Positions 53,104 through 62,828 of a stretch of DNA of 64,000 bases are shown here, in pieces (positions within the stretch are counted from its first letter, which is position 1; every line of letters starts with the position of its first letter). The DNA is from Jannaschia pagri (GTDB lineage: Bacteria > Pseudomonadota > Alphaproteobacteria > Rhodobacterales > Rhodobacteraceae), in NCBI RefSeq assembly GCF_019655435.1, contig NZ_BPFH01000001.1:558001-622000 (forward strand). Direction: 5' to 3'. Below the pieces are notes generated by a model. The model saw only the letters and a list, made by a program, of their open reading frames with translations. It was not told the DNA's origin and did not search any database. Both the position numbers and the translations under genes were made by a program.

Positions 53104-53484
53104 CTATTCGAGGCTTTCTCGAATAAGATCAAAGCCATTCCCGAACGGATCTGCGCAATTCGCAAGGTCCGCGACCTCGGAGAACATTTTCTTCTCGACA
53201 GAGCCGCCGTGTTTTTCAACCTCCGCACAAACCGGCTCAATGTCGTCGACTATGAAGTCCAGGTGGACCGGCGTCCAGTGACGCTGATAACGACGTTTGT
53301 CGTCGGCAGCGCCGATGGTGCCTGCGGCTTTCTCTTGGATGTGAAGATCGAGTGTTCCAACGGTGACCACGTGCCAATCATCCGAATACTTCTTCTTAAA
53401 TCTGCAACCCAAGGCCTCAACATAAAACGTCAAGGCTTTGGACATGTCAGAAACGTCAATGCTGACAGTTGCTTTAAGAGCCAT
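53104..53484 (-). CDS. VOC-family protein
   Basis: 126 residues, one vicinal-oxygen-chelate domain (MALKATVSIDVSDMSKALTF, LGCRFKKKYSDDWHVVTVG, HLDFIVDDIEPVCAEVEKHGG, DPFGNGFDLIRESL). Its codon use is less GC-rich and more Lys-rich than its neighbours, which hints at recent acquisition. It is flanked by rpsD and homospermidine synthase with no shared operon. Substrate unknown. Confidence 0.85.
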   Translation of the reverse strand: MALKATVSIDVSDMSKALTFYVEALGCRFKKKYSDDWHVVTVGTLDLHIQEKAAGTIGAADDKRRYQRHWTPVHLDFIVDDIEPVCAEVEKHGGSVEKKMFSEVADLANCADPFGNGFDLIRESLE

Positions 53485-53712
53485 CGCACCCCCCTGTTAA
53501 GACAAATATGTTCGTTATTTGTTCTAGTCATCTGTGCTCGCTGGGCCCCGACAAGTCAACTGTTCTATCACGATAGCGGACGGCCCTAGGTCGCGCAGAA
53601 GCCGTAAGTCTGACCTCAGCACAGACCTTCTCTCCCAGGAACCCGCAGCGCCATATTCCAATCCCACGCCCTTTCCCCTATGCCCGAACGGATCCATGCC
53701 GGAGCCCGTTCC

Positions 53713-55140
53713 ATGACCTCTGATCCGTCCCACCCCATCCATGCCCGCATCGAGGGCGCCGTTGTGATGATCGGCTTCGGCTCCATCGGGCGCGGCACGC
53801 TGCCCGTGCTGGAACGGCACTTGGACTACGACCGCGACCAGTTTCTCGTCATCGAACCGGCGGAGGCGGGCTGCGCCGAACTGCGCCAGCGGGGCATCGC
53901 CCATCGCCAGGTCGCGCTCACACCCGACAACTACCGCGAGGTCTTGGGCGAGGTGCTGACCCCCGGCAAGGGTTTCTGTGTAAACCTATCGGTCGATACC
54001 TCGTCGTTGGACCTGATGAAGTTCTGCCGCGAGATCGGGGTGCCCTATATCGACACGGTGGTCGAACCCTGGGCTGGTTTCTACTTCGACGACGTCTCGA
54101 ACGCCGAACGCACCAACTACGCCCTGCGCCAAAAGGTACGTGACGAAAAATCCGCCAACCCCGGCGGGACCACGGCTGTGTCCTGCTGTGGCGCGAACCC
54201 CGGTATGGTCAGCTGGTTCGTCAAGGCCGCGCTGCTGCGCTTGGCCGAGGACACAGGGACGACGGCGGATACGCCGGAGGACCGCGCCGGTTGGGCCAAG
54301 CTGATGCAAACGCTCGGCGTCAAAGGCATCCACATCGCCGAGCGGGACACCCAGGCCCGCGCCCTGCCCCGCCCCCGCGATGTCTTCGTGAACACCTGGT
54401 CGGTCGAGGGCTTCATCGCCGAGGGGTTCCAACCCGCCGAATTAGGCTGGGGCACCCATGAGACCTGGTTCCCCGAGAATGGGCGCCGCCACGGCAAAGG
54501 CTGTCAGGCGGCCATTTGGCTGAACCGCCCAGGCGCGATTACCCGTGTCCACACCTGGTGCCCGACCCCTGGGCCGCAGTTCGGCTACCTCGTGACCCAT
54601 AACGAAGCGATCAGCATCGCCGATTACTATACGGTCGGCGAAGGGTCCTGGCCGGAGTACCGCCCGACCTGTCACTACGCCTATCACCCCTGCGACGATG
54701 CAGTGCTCAGCCTGCATGAGATGTTCGGCGCGGGACGGCAACAGCAGGTCCACCACATCTTAGGCGAAGACGAGATCGTCGATGGCATCGACGAATTGGG
54801 CGTGCTGCTGTTCGGCCACGACAAGAACGCGCTCTGGTACGGCAGCCGCCTGTCCAACGAAGAAACCAAACGAATCGCGCCCGATCAGAATGCCACGGGC
54901 TTGCAAGTCACGAGCGCGGTTCTGGCCGGGATCGTCTGGGCGCTCGAAAACCCGAATGCAGGGATCGTCGAAACCGACGAGATGGACCACGCCCGCTGCC
55001 TAGAGATCCAAACACCCTATCTGGGCCCTGTGGAGGCCCATTATACCGATTGGACCCCGCTCCAGGACCGCTGGCAGCACTTCCCAGAAGACATCGACGA
55101 CCGCGACCCCTGGCTGTTCCGCAACGTCCTTGCCAGCTAA
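53713..55140 (+). CDS. hss: Homospermidine synthase
   Basis: 475 residues. The Rossmann motif GFGSIGRGTLPVLERH (about 21-36) binds NAD. The C-terminal part has the family segments TVVEPWAGFYFD, SCCGANPGMVSWFVKAAL and GPQFGYLVTHNEAISIADYY. It makes sym-homospermidine from putrescine with or without spermidine, the main polyamine in many alphaproteobacteria. The start MTSDPSHP is chosen over an upstream ATG. No other polyamine gene is nearby. Confidence 0.95.
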   Translation: MTSDPSHPIHARIEGAVVMIGFGSIGRGTLPVLERHLDYDRDQFLVIEPAEAGCAELRQRGIAHRQVALTPDNYREVLGEVLTPGKGFCVNLSVDTSSLDLMKFCREIGVPYIDTVVEPWAGFYFDDVSNAERTNYALRQKVRDEKSANPGGTTAVSCCGANPGMVSWFVKAALLRLAEDTGTTADTPEDRAGWAKLMQTLGVKGIHIAERDTQARALPRPRDVFVNTWSVEGFIAEGFQPAELGWGTHETWFPENGRRHGKGCQAAIWLNRPGAITRVHTWCPTPGPQFGYLVTHNEAISIADYYTVGEGSWPEYRPTCHYAYHPCDDAVLSLHEMFGAGRQQQVHHILGEDEIVDGIDELGVLLFGHDKNALWYGSRLSNEETKRIAPDQNATGLQVTSAVLAGIVWALENPNAGIVETDEMDHARCLEIQTPYLGPVEAHYTDWTPLQDRWQHFPEDIDDRDPWLFRNVLAS

Positions 55141-55236
55141 GAAAGGCGTGACCACAAAGGGGATGTGGTTGGGCGGGTCGTTCTAGACCTGCCTGTCACA
55201 GAATGCGGGCAGACTGGCGTCCCGGTGCAGGTACAC

Positions 55237-57264
55237 TCAATAGAGTAAGAACTGATCGAGGCGGAGTTCGTCGTACTCGCCAAACGAGATTCGCAACACA
55301 TCCCATCCGTCCCAAATCCTCACCTCGTTTGACGTCTCGGATATCGTCAAACTGAACCGGCTACCCTCTGGCGGATTGAGCAGTCGCTGAAACTCCTGTG
55401 AACTGAGCGTGCGGTAGTAGGTGCTGGCGCTTCCGAGCGGTAAGTATTCGTCGGACAGCACGACCATATCATCCGCATCAAAATCGGTAATCGTAAGACG
55501 GATATCGCTCTGGTATTCGCCGATTTCACGCGGCCCCGTCGGCTTCAATATGAACTGATCCGCTCCGCCACCGCCAGACGCGGTGTGGTTGCCATCGCGC
55601 ACAAAGATCTTGTTGTTCCCGGCATTGCCAATGACCGTCTGCGCATCACGCCAGTCGCCGCCAACTTCCAATTCTAGATCATCCGCGCCACGGGCCTCCA
55701 GGATCTCCACGCCCCCTTTGCCGGACCCAAAGACATGGGCCCGGTCCGTCCGGTGCAGCAGAGACTGGTTAACCGTCGTAATAATGCGATCTGTGCCGCT
55801 GCTGGAATCTTCCGCAACTTGGTCGCCAATGTGATCAACATAATAGATGTCGTCTCCACTACCGCCTTGCATGTTGTCCGCCCCAGGGCCGCCATCCAAG
55901 ATGTCGTTTCCATATCCCCCGGACAGAGTATCGTCCCCTTCAAGCCCGCGGATCTTGTCGTTTCCACCAAAGCCGAAAAGTCCGTTCCCACCGTCATGGC
56001 CGGTGAGATAGTCGTTGCCGCCGCCCCCAAGGGCACGTTCGATATCCGTACCATTGGCAATGGTGAAGCCCGTGGGCGCGAAAGTCTCCTCCGGCCCCAG
56101 CTTGCGTGAGGACAGAAAACCGCCGCCGCCCTCTCGGTATTGCAGGCTGGCCGGACGCAGGTCGATCACCACGTCAAAGGTCGTGCCCGCTTCGGCCCGG
56201 ATCATATCGTTGCCGCCAGTATCCCAGATCGTCGTGATCCCCTCACGCGCATTGGGATCCGAGGGCAGAACATACTCGGTGTCGCCCGCATTCGCCGTCT
56301 CGTTAGCGCCGTACATGTCCTGTAACGCCGCGATATCCAACGCCGCCAATGTCGCATTCCCCGGATCGCGCCCGTTATAGGACATGATGGTCCAGATCTT
56401 CTGGTTCAGTTCAAACGCACCCAGGTCCTGACTACGGCTGACACCTTCGAACGCGGTCGCGCCAAAACTGCGGTCGTGGGGGTGAGACAGGCCGAGGGCA
56501 TGGCCAAGCTCATGCAGGAAGTGCCCCATCTGAAACGGGTCGAACCCCTCCCGCCCATTGGCGGCGTCTTCTTCAATGGCTGCGATCCGCCAAGCGGCAA
56601 AGTTCCCGACCTGCTGGTCTTGGTCGTTGTAGCCCGGAAAATCGAAGTTAGAGGAGCGCGAGTCCGTGGTCTTGATCCGCAACAACCAATCGGCAGCGGC
56701 TTCGTCTTCGATAGTTGTGATGGTCACATCCACTGCGCTTTCGATGATGTCATAAGCCGCCTCAAAGGCCGCGCGCGCCACGTCCGACCATTCGGCAGAG
56801 GCCTCCGAGGTATCGAAAGCGACCGTGATGTTGTCCTTGTCCGGGACGGCTGCAAAGGACCGGATCGTGCGCAGCAGGTCCGACACCTCAGTCGGCTGGA
56901 ACATTTCCAGGGTGTAGACCCCTTCGGAGCCGGGCTTGTCCTTGCTGAACACGTCCAGGAAATAGGTCCCCGACACCTGTGGCGCGAAATAGACGTCGCG
57001 CCAGTTGGGCGTCAGGACATTGCCCTCAGTGTCGAAGATCCGCACGAAGCCCCGCTCTTCGTCGCGCCCGATCTCTTCGTTGAAGGCCACTGGGCCATCC
57101 AGGTCCCAGGCGTAGTATTTCCCGGCCTCAAGCTCGACCCGCACCCAATCGTGATCGCCGGGTTCCTCGAAGATACTGAACAGCGTCTCTCCGATTTCCA
57201 CGTCCCCAGTTGTGGTTGCATCGGCTGGCAGATCGAATGAAATCTGGTGGGCGAGTTTCGTCAT
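55237..57264 (-). CDS. Serralysin-type M10 metallopeptidase with RTX repeats
   Basis: 675 residues. An N-terminal PPC-like domain (about 18-125) precedes the peptidase. The zinc site HELGHALGLSH is at 251-261 and the Met-turn is WTIMSYN (about 291-297), both intact. RTX nonapeptides (GGGGNDYLTGHDGGNGLFGF and following) are at about 410-490, and a C-terminal beta domain without clear repeats ends the protein. It is probably secreted by a type I system and calcium-dependent. No inhibitor or exporter genes are adjacent. PPC before an M10 domain is a less usual order. Confidence 0.93.
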   Translation of the reverse strand: MTKLAHQISFDLPADATTTGDVEIGETLFSIFEEPGDHDWVRVELEAGKYYAWDLDGPVAFNEEIGRDEERGFVRIFDTEGNVLTPNWRDVYFAPQVSGTYFLDVFSKDKPGSEGVYTLEMFQPTEVSDLLRTIRSFAAVPDKDNITVAFDTSEASAEWSDVARAAFEAAYDIIESAVDVTITTIEDEAAADWLLRIKTTDSRSSNFDFPGYNDQDQQVGNFAAWRIAAIEEDAANGREGFDPFQMGHFLHELGHALGLSHPHDRSFGATAFEGVSRSQDLGAFELNQKIWTIMSYNGRDPGNATLAALDIAALQDMYGANETANAGDTEYVLPSDPNAREGITTIWDTGGNDMIRAEAGTTFDVVIDLRPASLQYREGGGGFLSSRKLGPEETFAPTGFTIANGTDIERALGGGGNDYLTGHDGGNGLFGFGGNDKIRGLEGDDTLSGGYGNDILDGGPGADNMQGGSGDDIYYVDHIGDQVAEDSSSGTDRIITTVNQSLLHRTDRAHVFGSGKGGVEILEARGADDLELEVGGDWRDAQTVIGNAGNNKIFVRDGNHTASGGGGADQFILKPTGPREIGEYQSDIRLTITDFDADDMVVLSDEYLPLGSASTYYRTLSSQEFQRLLNPPEGSRFSLTISETSNEVRIWDGWDVLRISFGEYDELRLDQFLLY

Positions 57265-57697
57265 CTTGCAGGCTCCTCATCGCGCGGTCTGGTGCGCTCG
57301 GTGCGGACGCGGTCACAGCGCCGTGGTATAGACTGCGGTCAGGAGCGGAATGCTGTCCAGCGGCATTTCCCTGTCTTGCGCCGAAAGTCGGCACCGAAGC
57401 ACCACTTCCACGGCGACTAGCTGACGCAGGCGAGCGTTCCGATCCGACACAGCCGTCACCTCAATGATCCCAGGTTTCACGAAGTCATAAGTCCACAGGG
57501 CGGATTCAGACCAAGAGGCTTCGGAATGCGGATGACAGACCGCGATTTGCTACGGCACAACATGGGGCAGTCATCGCGTTAAGGGAGCGGTCCGTCGACG
57601 TCGGACATCAGCACTCGCAGGTGGCTCAACCCGATCTTGGTTGCCCGCCCCTCCGGGTCGCCATCCACCACCGCGCCGCAGCAAAGGGCCACGCCTG
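57265..57697. other. Intergenic between the metalloprotease and the formate dehydrogenase operon
   Basis: 433 bases upstream of both divergent units with no supported gene. GTCCG-TCGACGT-CGGAC (about 57590-57606), roughly 100 bases before the operon start, is a possible operator. No clear promoter was recognised. Confidence 0.4.
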
Positions 57698-59395
57698 ATG
57701 AATGAGATCGCCCCAAATACGTTCAAGCGCCGGGATGCGTCGCTGCCGAAGGGCCGTCAGACGAGCGATGCTGCCGTGGCCGAGATCGACGCACTTCTGG
57801 GGGATATGCCCCGCCGCCGCGATATGGTGATCGAGGCGTTGCACGTCATTCAGGACAGGCACGGCCATATCTTGGCCGATGCCATCGCAGCCTTGGCGGA
57901 GCTGTTCCGTCTGGCCCAGGTCGAGGTCTATGAGGTCGCGAGCTTTTATGATCACTTCGATGTGGTCCGCGAAGGGGATACGCCGCCGCCGCCCGTCACG
58001 ATCCGCGTACCAACCGGCGTGTCCGAGGAACTGGCGGGCGCCTTCGACCTGATCGAGGCGCTCAAGGCCGCAACCGACCCGGCCCAGGTGCGCATCTTGC
58101 CCAGCCCCTGTATCGGCCAATGCGACGACGCCCCTTCGGCCTGGATCGGCAAACGCGTCGTCCGCCACGCAACGGTCGAGACGGTTCTGGCGACGCTGGA
58201 TGAAGACCTGACCACCCCCGTTCTGCCCGCCTACCAGGACCTGGCCGCATACCGGGCTGATGGCGGCTATAGCGTGCTGTCGCGCGTTCTGTCGGGCGAG
58301 ATCAGTGCGGACGCCGCGACCGAGACCATGTCCGACGCGGGCCTGCGTGGCCTCGGCGGTGCCGGTTTCCCGGCGGGCAAGAAATGGGGCTTCGTCCGCG
58401 CCGCGCCCGGGCCCCGCCTCATGACGATCAACGGCGACGAAGGTGAACCCGGCACCTTCAAGGACCGGTGGTGGCTGGAAAGCAAACCCCACCGCATGTT
58501 GGAGGGCGCGCAGATCGCGGCCCGCGTGGTCGGCTGCGACAAGATCTACATCTACATGCGCGACGAATATCCGGCAGTGCTAGAGATCCTCGCCCGTGAG
58601 ATCGCCGCCCTCCATGCCTCCGACATCGACACCATCCCGATGGAATTGCGGCGCGGCGCTGGCGCCTACATCTGCGGCGAAGAAAGCGCGATGATCGAAA
58701 GCATCGAGGGCAAGCGCGGCCTTCCCCGCCACAAACCGCCCTTCATTGCGCAGGTGGGCCTCTTTGGCTTGCCCACCCTGAACCACAACGTGGAAACCGT
58801 CAGCTGGATCCCCGACATCCTGCACCACGGCCCCAAATGGTTCGCCGACCAAGGATGGGACGAAAACCACAGCGGGTTGCGCAGCTTCTCGGTCTCGGGC
58901 CGCGTGAAGGCGCCGGGGGTCAAGCTGGCGCCTGCGGGCATCCCCCTGATCCGGCTGATCGAAGACTACTGCGGCGGCATGGCCGAGGGTCACACCTTCA
59001 AGGCGTTCTTCCCTGGCGGCGCTTCGGGCGGGATCTTCCCCGCGGCCATGGCCGACCGCGCGATGGATTTCGGCACCTGGGAGGCCGAGGGTGGCTTCAT
59101 CGGCAGCCATGCGGTGGTCATCCTGTCGGACCAGGACAGCGTGCGCGATGCGGCGCTCAACACCATGAAGTTCTTCCGCCACGAAAGCTGCGGGCAATGC
59201 ACGCCCTGCCGCTCGGGCACCGACAAGATGGTCCGCCTGCTGGAGGCGTGGGAGACGGAGGCCGACCTGTACAATGACCTCCTGCAAGTGATGGGCGATG
59301 CCTCCATCTGCGGGCTGGGTCAAGCGGCGGGCAATTGCGTCAAACACCTGATGCAGCACTTCCCCGAGGACTTCACGGCGGGGTCGGGCCAATGA
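57698..59395 (+). CDS. fdsB: Formate dehydrogenase NuoE/NuoF-like fusion (FdsG-FdsB)
   Basis: 565 residues. Residues about 25-170 resemble NuoE/FdsG, and about 185-560 NuoF/FdsB with the FMN/NAD site (GLRGLGGAGFPAGKKWGF, NGDEGEPGTFKDR, GAGAYICGEESAMIES) and the 4Fe-4S ligands ESCGQCTPC. It passes electrons from formate to NAD. In the NuoE-like part only the second Cys pair (Cys138, Cys142) is present; the first pair is replaced by Pro105 and Glu110. So its 2Fe-2S cluster is probably missing or altered. Its stop overlaps the next start. Confidence 0.93.
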   Translation: MNEIAPNTFKRRDASLPKGRQTSDAAVAEIDALLGDMPRRRDMVIEALHVIQDRHGHILADAIAALAELFRLAQVEVYEVASFYDHFDVVREGDTPPPPVTIRVPTGVSEELAGAFDLIEALKAATDPAQVRILPSPCIGQCDDAPSAWIGKRVVRHATVETVLATLDEDLTTPVLPAYQDLAAYRADGGYSVLSRVLSGEISADAATETMSDAGLRGLGGAGFPAGKKWGFVRAAPGPRLMTINGDEGEPGTFKDRWWLESKPHRMLEGAQIAARVVGCDKIYIYMRDEYPAVLEILAREIAALHASDIDTIPMELRRGAGAYICGEESAMIESIEGKRGLPRHKPPFIAQVGLFGLPTLNHNVETVSWIPDILHHGPKWFADQGWDENHSGLRSFSVSGRVKAPGVKLAPAGIPLIRLIEDYCGGMAEGHTFKAFFPGGASGGIFPAAMADRAMDFGTWEAEGGFIGSHAVVILSDQDSVRDAALNTMKFFRHESCGQCTPCRSGTDKMVRLLEAWETEADLYNDLLQVMGDASICGLGQAAGNCVKHLMQHFPEDFTAGSGQ

Positions 59396-60030
59396 TCACC
59401 GCCTTCGTCCTTACGCTGCTCGGCGTTATGGCGGCCCAGGCCGCACCCGGCCCGAACCTGGCCGCCGTCGCCTCGGTCGCGCTGGCCCAAGGGCGACGCC
59501 CCGCTGTCTTCGTGGTGACGGGCATCGCCTCGGGGATGCTGATCTGGTCCTTGGCCACGGCCTTCGGCTTGGGCGTGCTGATCTCCGCTTATCCGCTGTC
59601 GCTGCTAGTCCTGAAGCTCGCGGGCGGCGCCTATCTGTTATGGTTGGGTCTACGGGCGGCACGCGCGGTCATTGCGGGGAATGGGCCCGGTGCCTTCGGG
59701 CCCGTCGCGGGGGCGTTGTCACACGGCGCGGCCTGGCGGCGCGGGATGCTGGTCGTTCTGACCAACCCCAAGGCCGCGCTGATGTGGGCTGCCGTGGCGT
59801 CGTTCCTATTCGGCCAAGGGCTGACGGCCTGGCAGGTCCTGGCCTTTGGCCCCCTGGGCGCGCTGTCCGGCCTGACGATCTACGGGGCCTATGCCCTGCT
59901 GTTTTCGACCGGCGTCGCCATGCGTGGCTATGCCCGGTTCGCCCGTGCCGTCGAGGGGGCCTTTGCGGCGGCCTTCGGCGCCATGGGTGCAACGCTTCTG
60001 TTTTCCGGCCTCAAGGAGACCACGAGATGA
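59392..60030 (+). CDS. LysE-family exporter
   Basis: 212 residues, six hydrophobic segments. MITAFVLTLLGVMAAQAAPG and PGPNLAAVASVALAQGRRPAV carry the LysE/RhtB pattern (PGPN). The family exports amino acids and related small molecules. It overlaps both the fdsB stop and the fdhA start by four bases, so it is translationally coupled inside the formate dehydrogenase operon, where other Fds operons have only enzyme subunits. Substrate unknown. Confidence 0.92.
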   Translation: MITAFVLTLLGVMAAQAAPGPNLAAVASVALAQGRRPAVFVVTGIASGMLIWSLATAFGLGVLISAYPLSLLVLKLAGGAYLLWLGLRAARAVIAGNGPGAFGPVAGALSHGAAWRRGMLVVLTNPKAALMWAAVASFLFGQGLTAWQVLAFGPLGALSGLTIYGAYALLFSTGVAMRGYARFARAVEGAFAAAFGAMGATLLFSGLKETTR

Positions 60031-62828
60031 GCCTCGATACGAGCGCGACCGACCTGGTGACCTTTACCCTCGACGGGCAAGAGGTAACCGCCAACCCGGG
60101 CGAGACGATCTGGGACACCGCCCGCCGCTTGGGCACGGCGATCCCGCATCTGTGCCACAAGGACCTGCCTGACCTGCGGTCCGACGGGAACTGCCGCGCC
60201 TGCGTGGTCGAGATTGAGGGCGAGCGTGTGCTCGCCGCCTCTTGCCTGCGCGCCCCGACCGACGGGATGGTCGTGCGCACAGGCGGCGCCCGCGTGGAAA
60301 AGAGCCGCGAGATGGTGTTCGACCTGCTCGCCTCCGACATGCCCGCCCGCGAAGACAGCCCCGACCCCCAAAGCCACTTTTGGCAACAGGCCGAATTGGC
60401 GGGCCTCGACAAGGCGCGCTACCCCTCGGGCCGCCCGGGCGCGGGGCGCGATATCCCCGTGGACAGCATTTTCCACGACGCCTCGCACCCGTCGATTGCC
60501 GTGAACCTGGATGCCTGCATTTCCTGCGGCCTCTGCGAGCGGGCCTGCCGCGACGTGCAGGTCAACGATGTGATCGGCATGGCCGGGCGTGGCATGGGCG
60601 CGTTGCCCACCTTCGACATCAGCGACCCCATGGGCGTGTCCAGCTGCGTGGGCTGCGGCGAATGCGTCCAGGCCTGCCCCACCGGCGCACTGATGGAAAA
60701 GACCCTGCTAGACGACACCGCCACCAAGCGCGTGGTCGAGGTCGAAGAGACCCACGACTCTGTCTGCCCCTTCTGCGGCGTCGGCTGCCAGACCGAGGTC
60801 AGCACGGTCGGCAATGACATCGTTAAGGTCGATGGCCGCCAGGGTCCGGCCAACCGCGGCAAACTCTGCGTTAAGGGGCGGTTCGGCATGGACTACGTCA
60901 TGTCGCCCGAACGGCTGACCAAGCCCTTGATCCGCCGCGACGACGCGCCGAAACGGCCTGATGCGCGGATGACCTTCTCCGATATCGGCAGCACCTTCCG
61001 CGAAGCCACCTGGGAAGAAGCGATGGAGCGGGCCGCAGGCGGCCTGACTGATGTGCGTGACACCGTTGGGGGCCAGGCCATCGCGGGCTTCGGCTCGGCC
61101 AAAGGCACGAACGAAGAGGCCTACCTCTTCCAAAAGTACATCCGCCAAGGCTTCGGCACCAATAACGTCGACCATTGCACCCGGCTATGCCACGCCTCCT
61201 CGGTCGCGGCACTGATGGAGGGCGTGGGGTCCGGGGCGGTCTCGGCGCCGTTTACAGCGGCCGATGACGCCGATTGCATCATGATTATCGGTGCCCGCCC
61301 CGAACAGAACCACCCCGTGGCGGCGACCTACTTCAAGCAAGCGGCCAAGCGCGGCAAAAAGCTTATGGTCTTTGACCCCCGCAAACAGGGCCTGATGCGC
61401 CACGCCACGCATCCGGTTGTCTTCGAGCCGGGCCGCGACGTGCCGATGCTCAACGCCATGATCCACACGATCATCGACGAGGGCCTCTATGATGAACAAT
61501 ACATCCAGGCCAACGCCGACGGGTTCGAGGCCCTGGCCGAAAAGGTCAAGGACTTCTCCCCCGACGCCATGGCCGAGATCTGCGGGGTCGAGGCCGAGAC
61601 GCTGCGCGACTTGGCCCGCACCTTCGCCACGGCAGAACGGTCCATCATCTTCTGGGGCATGGGCGTCAGTCAGCACGTCCATGGCACCGACAACGCCCGC
61701 TGCTTGATCGCGCTGTCGCTCATCACCGGCCAAATCGGGCGTCCGGGCACGGGCTTGCACCCTCTGCGGGGGCAGAACAATGTCCAGGGCGCCTCGGACG
61801 CGGGCCTGATCCCAATCACCTATCCCAACTACAAATCAGTCGAAGATACGGACGTCCGCAGCCGGTTTGAGGACGCTTGGGGTCGCAGCCTGGACCCTAA
61901 GAAAGGCCTGACCGTGGTCGAGACCATGGATGCCGTCCATGACGGTCGCGTCCGGGCGATGTATGTCCAGGGCGAAAACCCGGCCATGTCCGACCCAGAT
62001 CAGCGCCACGCCCGCGCGGCATTGGCCAAGTTGGACCACCTGGTGGTGCAGGACATCTTCTTTACCGAAACCGCCTGGTTCGCCGATGTTATCCTGCCCG
62101 CCTCGGCCCAGCCCGAGAAACCCGGGACCTATACCAACTCCAACCGCCAGGTGCAGATCGGCTTGCCCGTGCGCCTGCCGCCGGGTGAGGCGCGCCAGGA
62201 CTGGAAAATCCTGGTGGAGATGGGCCAACGCTCCGGCCTCGACTGGCACTATGCCGACGTCGGGGCCGTCTATGACGAGATGGCCTCCCACATGCCCAGC
62301 CTGGACCACATCACCTGGGATCGGCTGATGCGCGAAGGCGTCGTGACCTATCCGGTGGCCAGCGACGATGGCCCCGGCGATGAGGTGATCTTTACCGATG
62401 GCTTCCCCACCGCCAGCGGCAAGGCCCGGTTGGTGCCAACGGATCTGGTGCCCCCCGATGAGCTGCCCGATGCGGAGTTCCCGCTGGTCCTGACGACCGG
62501 TCGGATGTTGGAACACTGGCACACCGGCGCCATGACCCGGCGCGCCACCCACCTGAACGCCCAAGAGTCCGAGCCTGTGGTGGCCATGCACCCCAAGGAC
62601 ATCGGTCGCATGGGGTTCGAGCGGGGCCAACAGGTCACGGTCGCCACCCGCCGGGGCGAAATCACGCTGACCCTGCGCGCCGATAGGGACGTGACACCGG
62701 GGATGCTGTTCATCCCCTTCTGTTTCGTCGAGGCGCCCGCCAACGTTCTGACGAACCCCCAACTCGATCCATTCGGAAAGATCCCCGAGTTCAAGTTCGC
62801 CGCCGCCCGGATCGCCGCGGCCTCCTGA
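60027..62828 (+). CDS. fdhA: NAD-dependent formate dehydrogenase, alpha (molybdenum) subunit
   Basis: 933 residues. An N-terminal 2Fe-2S domain (Cys43, Cys56, Cys59, Cys73), two 4Fe-4S ferredoxin motifs (CISCGLCERAC and CVGCGECVQACP), then the catalytic bis-MGD domain starting CPFCGVGCQTEV. The Mo-binding residue is Cys388 in CTRLCHASS (Cys type, not selenocysteine). The C-terminal dinucleotide-binding domain is complete. It oxidises formate to CO2. fdhD and fdsD, usual at the 3' end, are not next to it. Confidence 0.95.
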   Translation: MSLDTSATDLVTFTLDGQEVTANPGETIWDTARRLGTAIPHLCHKDLPDLRSDGNCRACVVEIEGERVLAASCLRAPTDGMVVRTGGARVEKSREMVFDLLASDMPAREDSPDPQSHFWQQAELAGLDKARYPSGRPGAGRDIPVDSIFHDASHPSIAVNLDACISCGLCERACRDVQVNDVIGMAGRGMGALPTFDISDPMGVSSCVGCGECVQACPTGALMEKTLLDDTATKRVVEVEETHDSVCPFCGVGCQTEVSTVGNDIVKVDGRQGPANRGKLCVKGRFGMDYVMSPERLTKPLIRRDDAPKRPDARMTFSDIGSTFREATWEEAMERAAGGLTDVRDTVGGQAIAGFGSAKGTNEEAYLFQKYIRQGFGTNNVDHCTRLCHASSVAALMEGVGSGAVSAPFTAADDADCIMIIGARPEQNHPVAATYFKQAAKRGKKLMVFDPRKQGLMRHATHPVVFEPGRDVPMLNAMIHTIIDEGLYDEQYIQANADGFEALAEKVKDFSPDAMAEICGVEAETLRDLARTFATAERSIIFWGMGVSQHVHGTDNARCLIALSLITGQIGRPGTGLHPLRGQNNVQGASDAGLIPITYPNYKSVEDTDVRSRFEDAWGRSLDPKKGLTVVETMDAVHDGRVRAMYVQGENPAMSDPDQRHARAALAKLDHLVVQDIFFTETAWFADVILPASAQPEKPGTYTNSNRQVQIGLPVRLPPGEARQDWKILVEMGQRSGLDWHYADVGAVYDEMASHMPSLDHITWDRLMREGVVTYPVASDDGPGDEVIFTDGFPTASGKARLVPTDLVPPDELPDAEFPLVLTTGRMLEHWHTGAMTRRATHLNAQESEPVVAMHPKDIGRMGFERGQQVTVATRRGEITLTLRADRDVTPGMLFIPFCFVEAPANVLTNPQLDPFGKIPEFKFAAARIAAAS

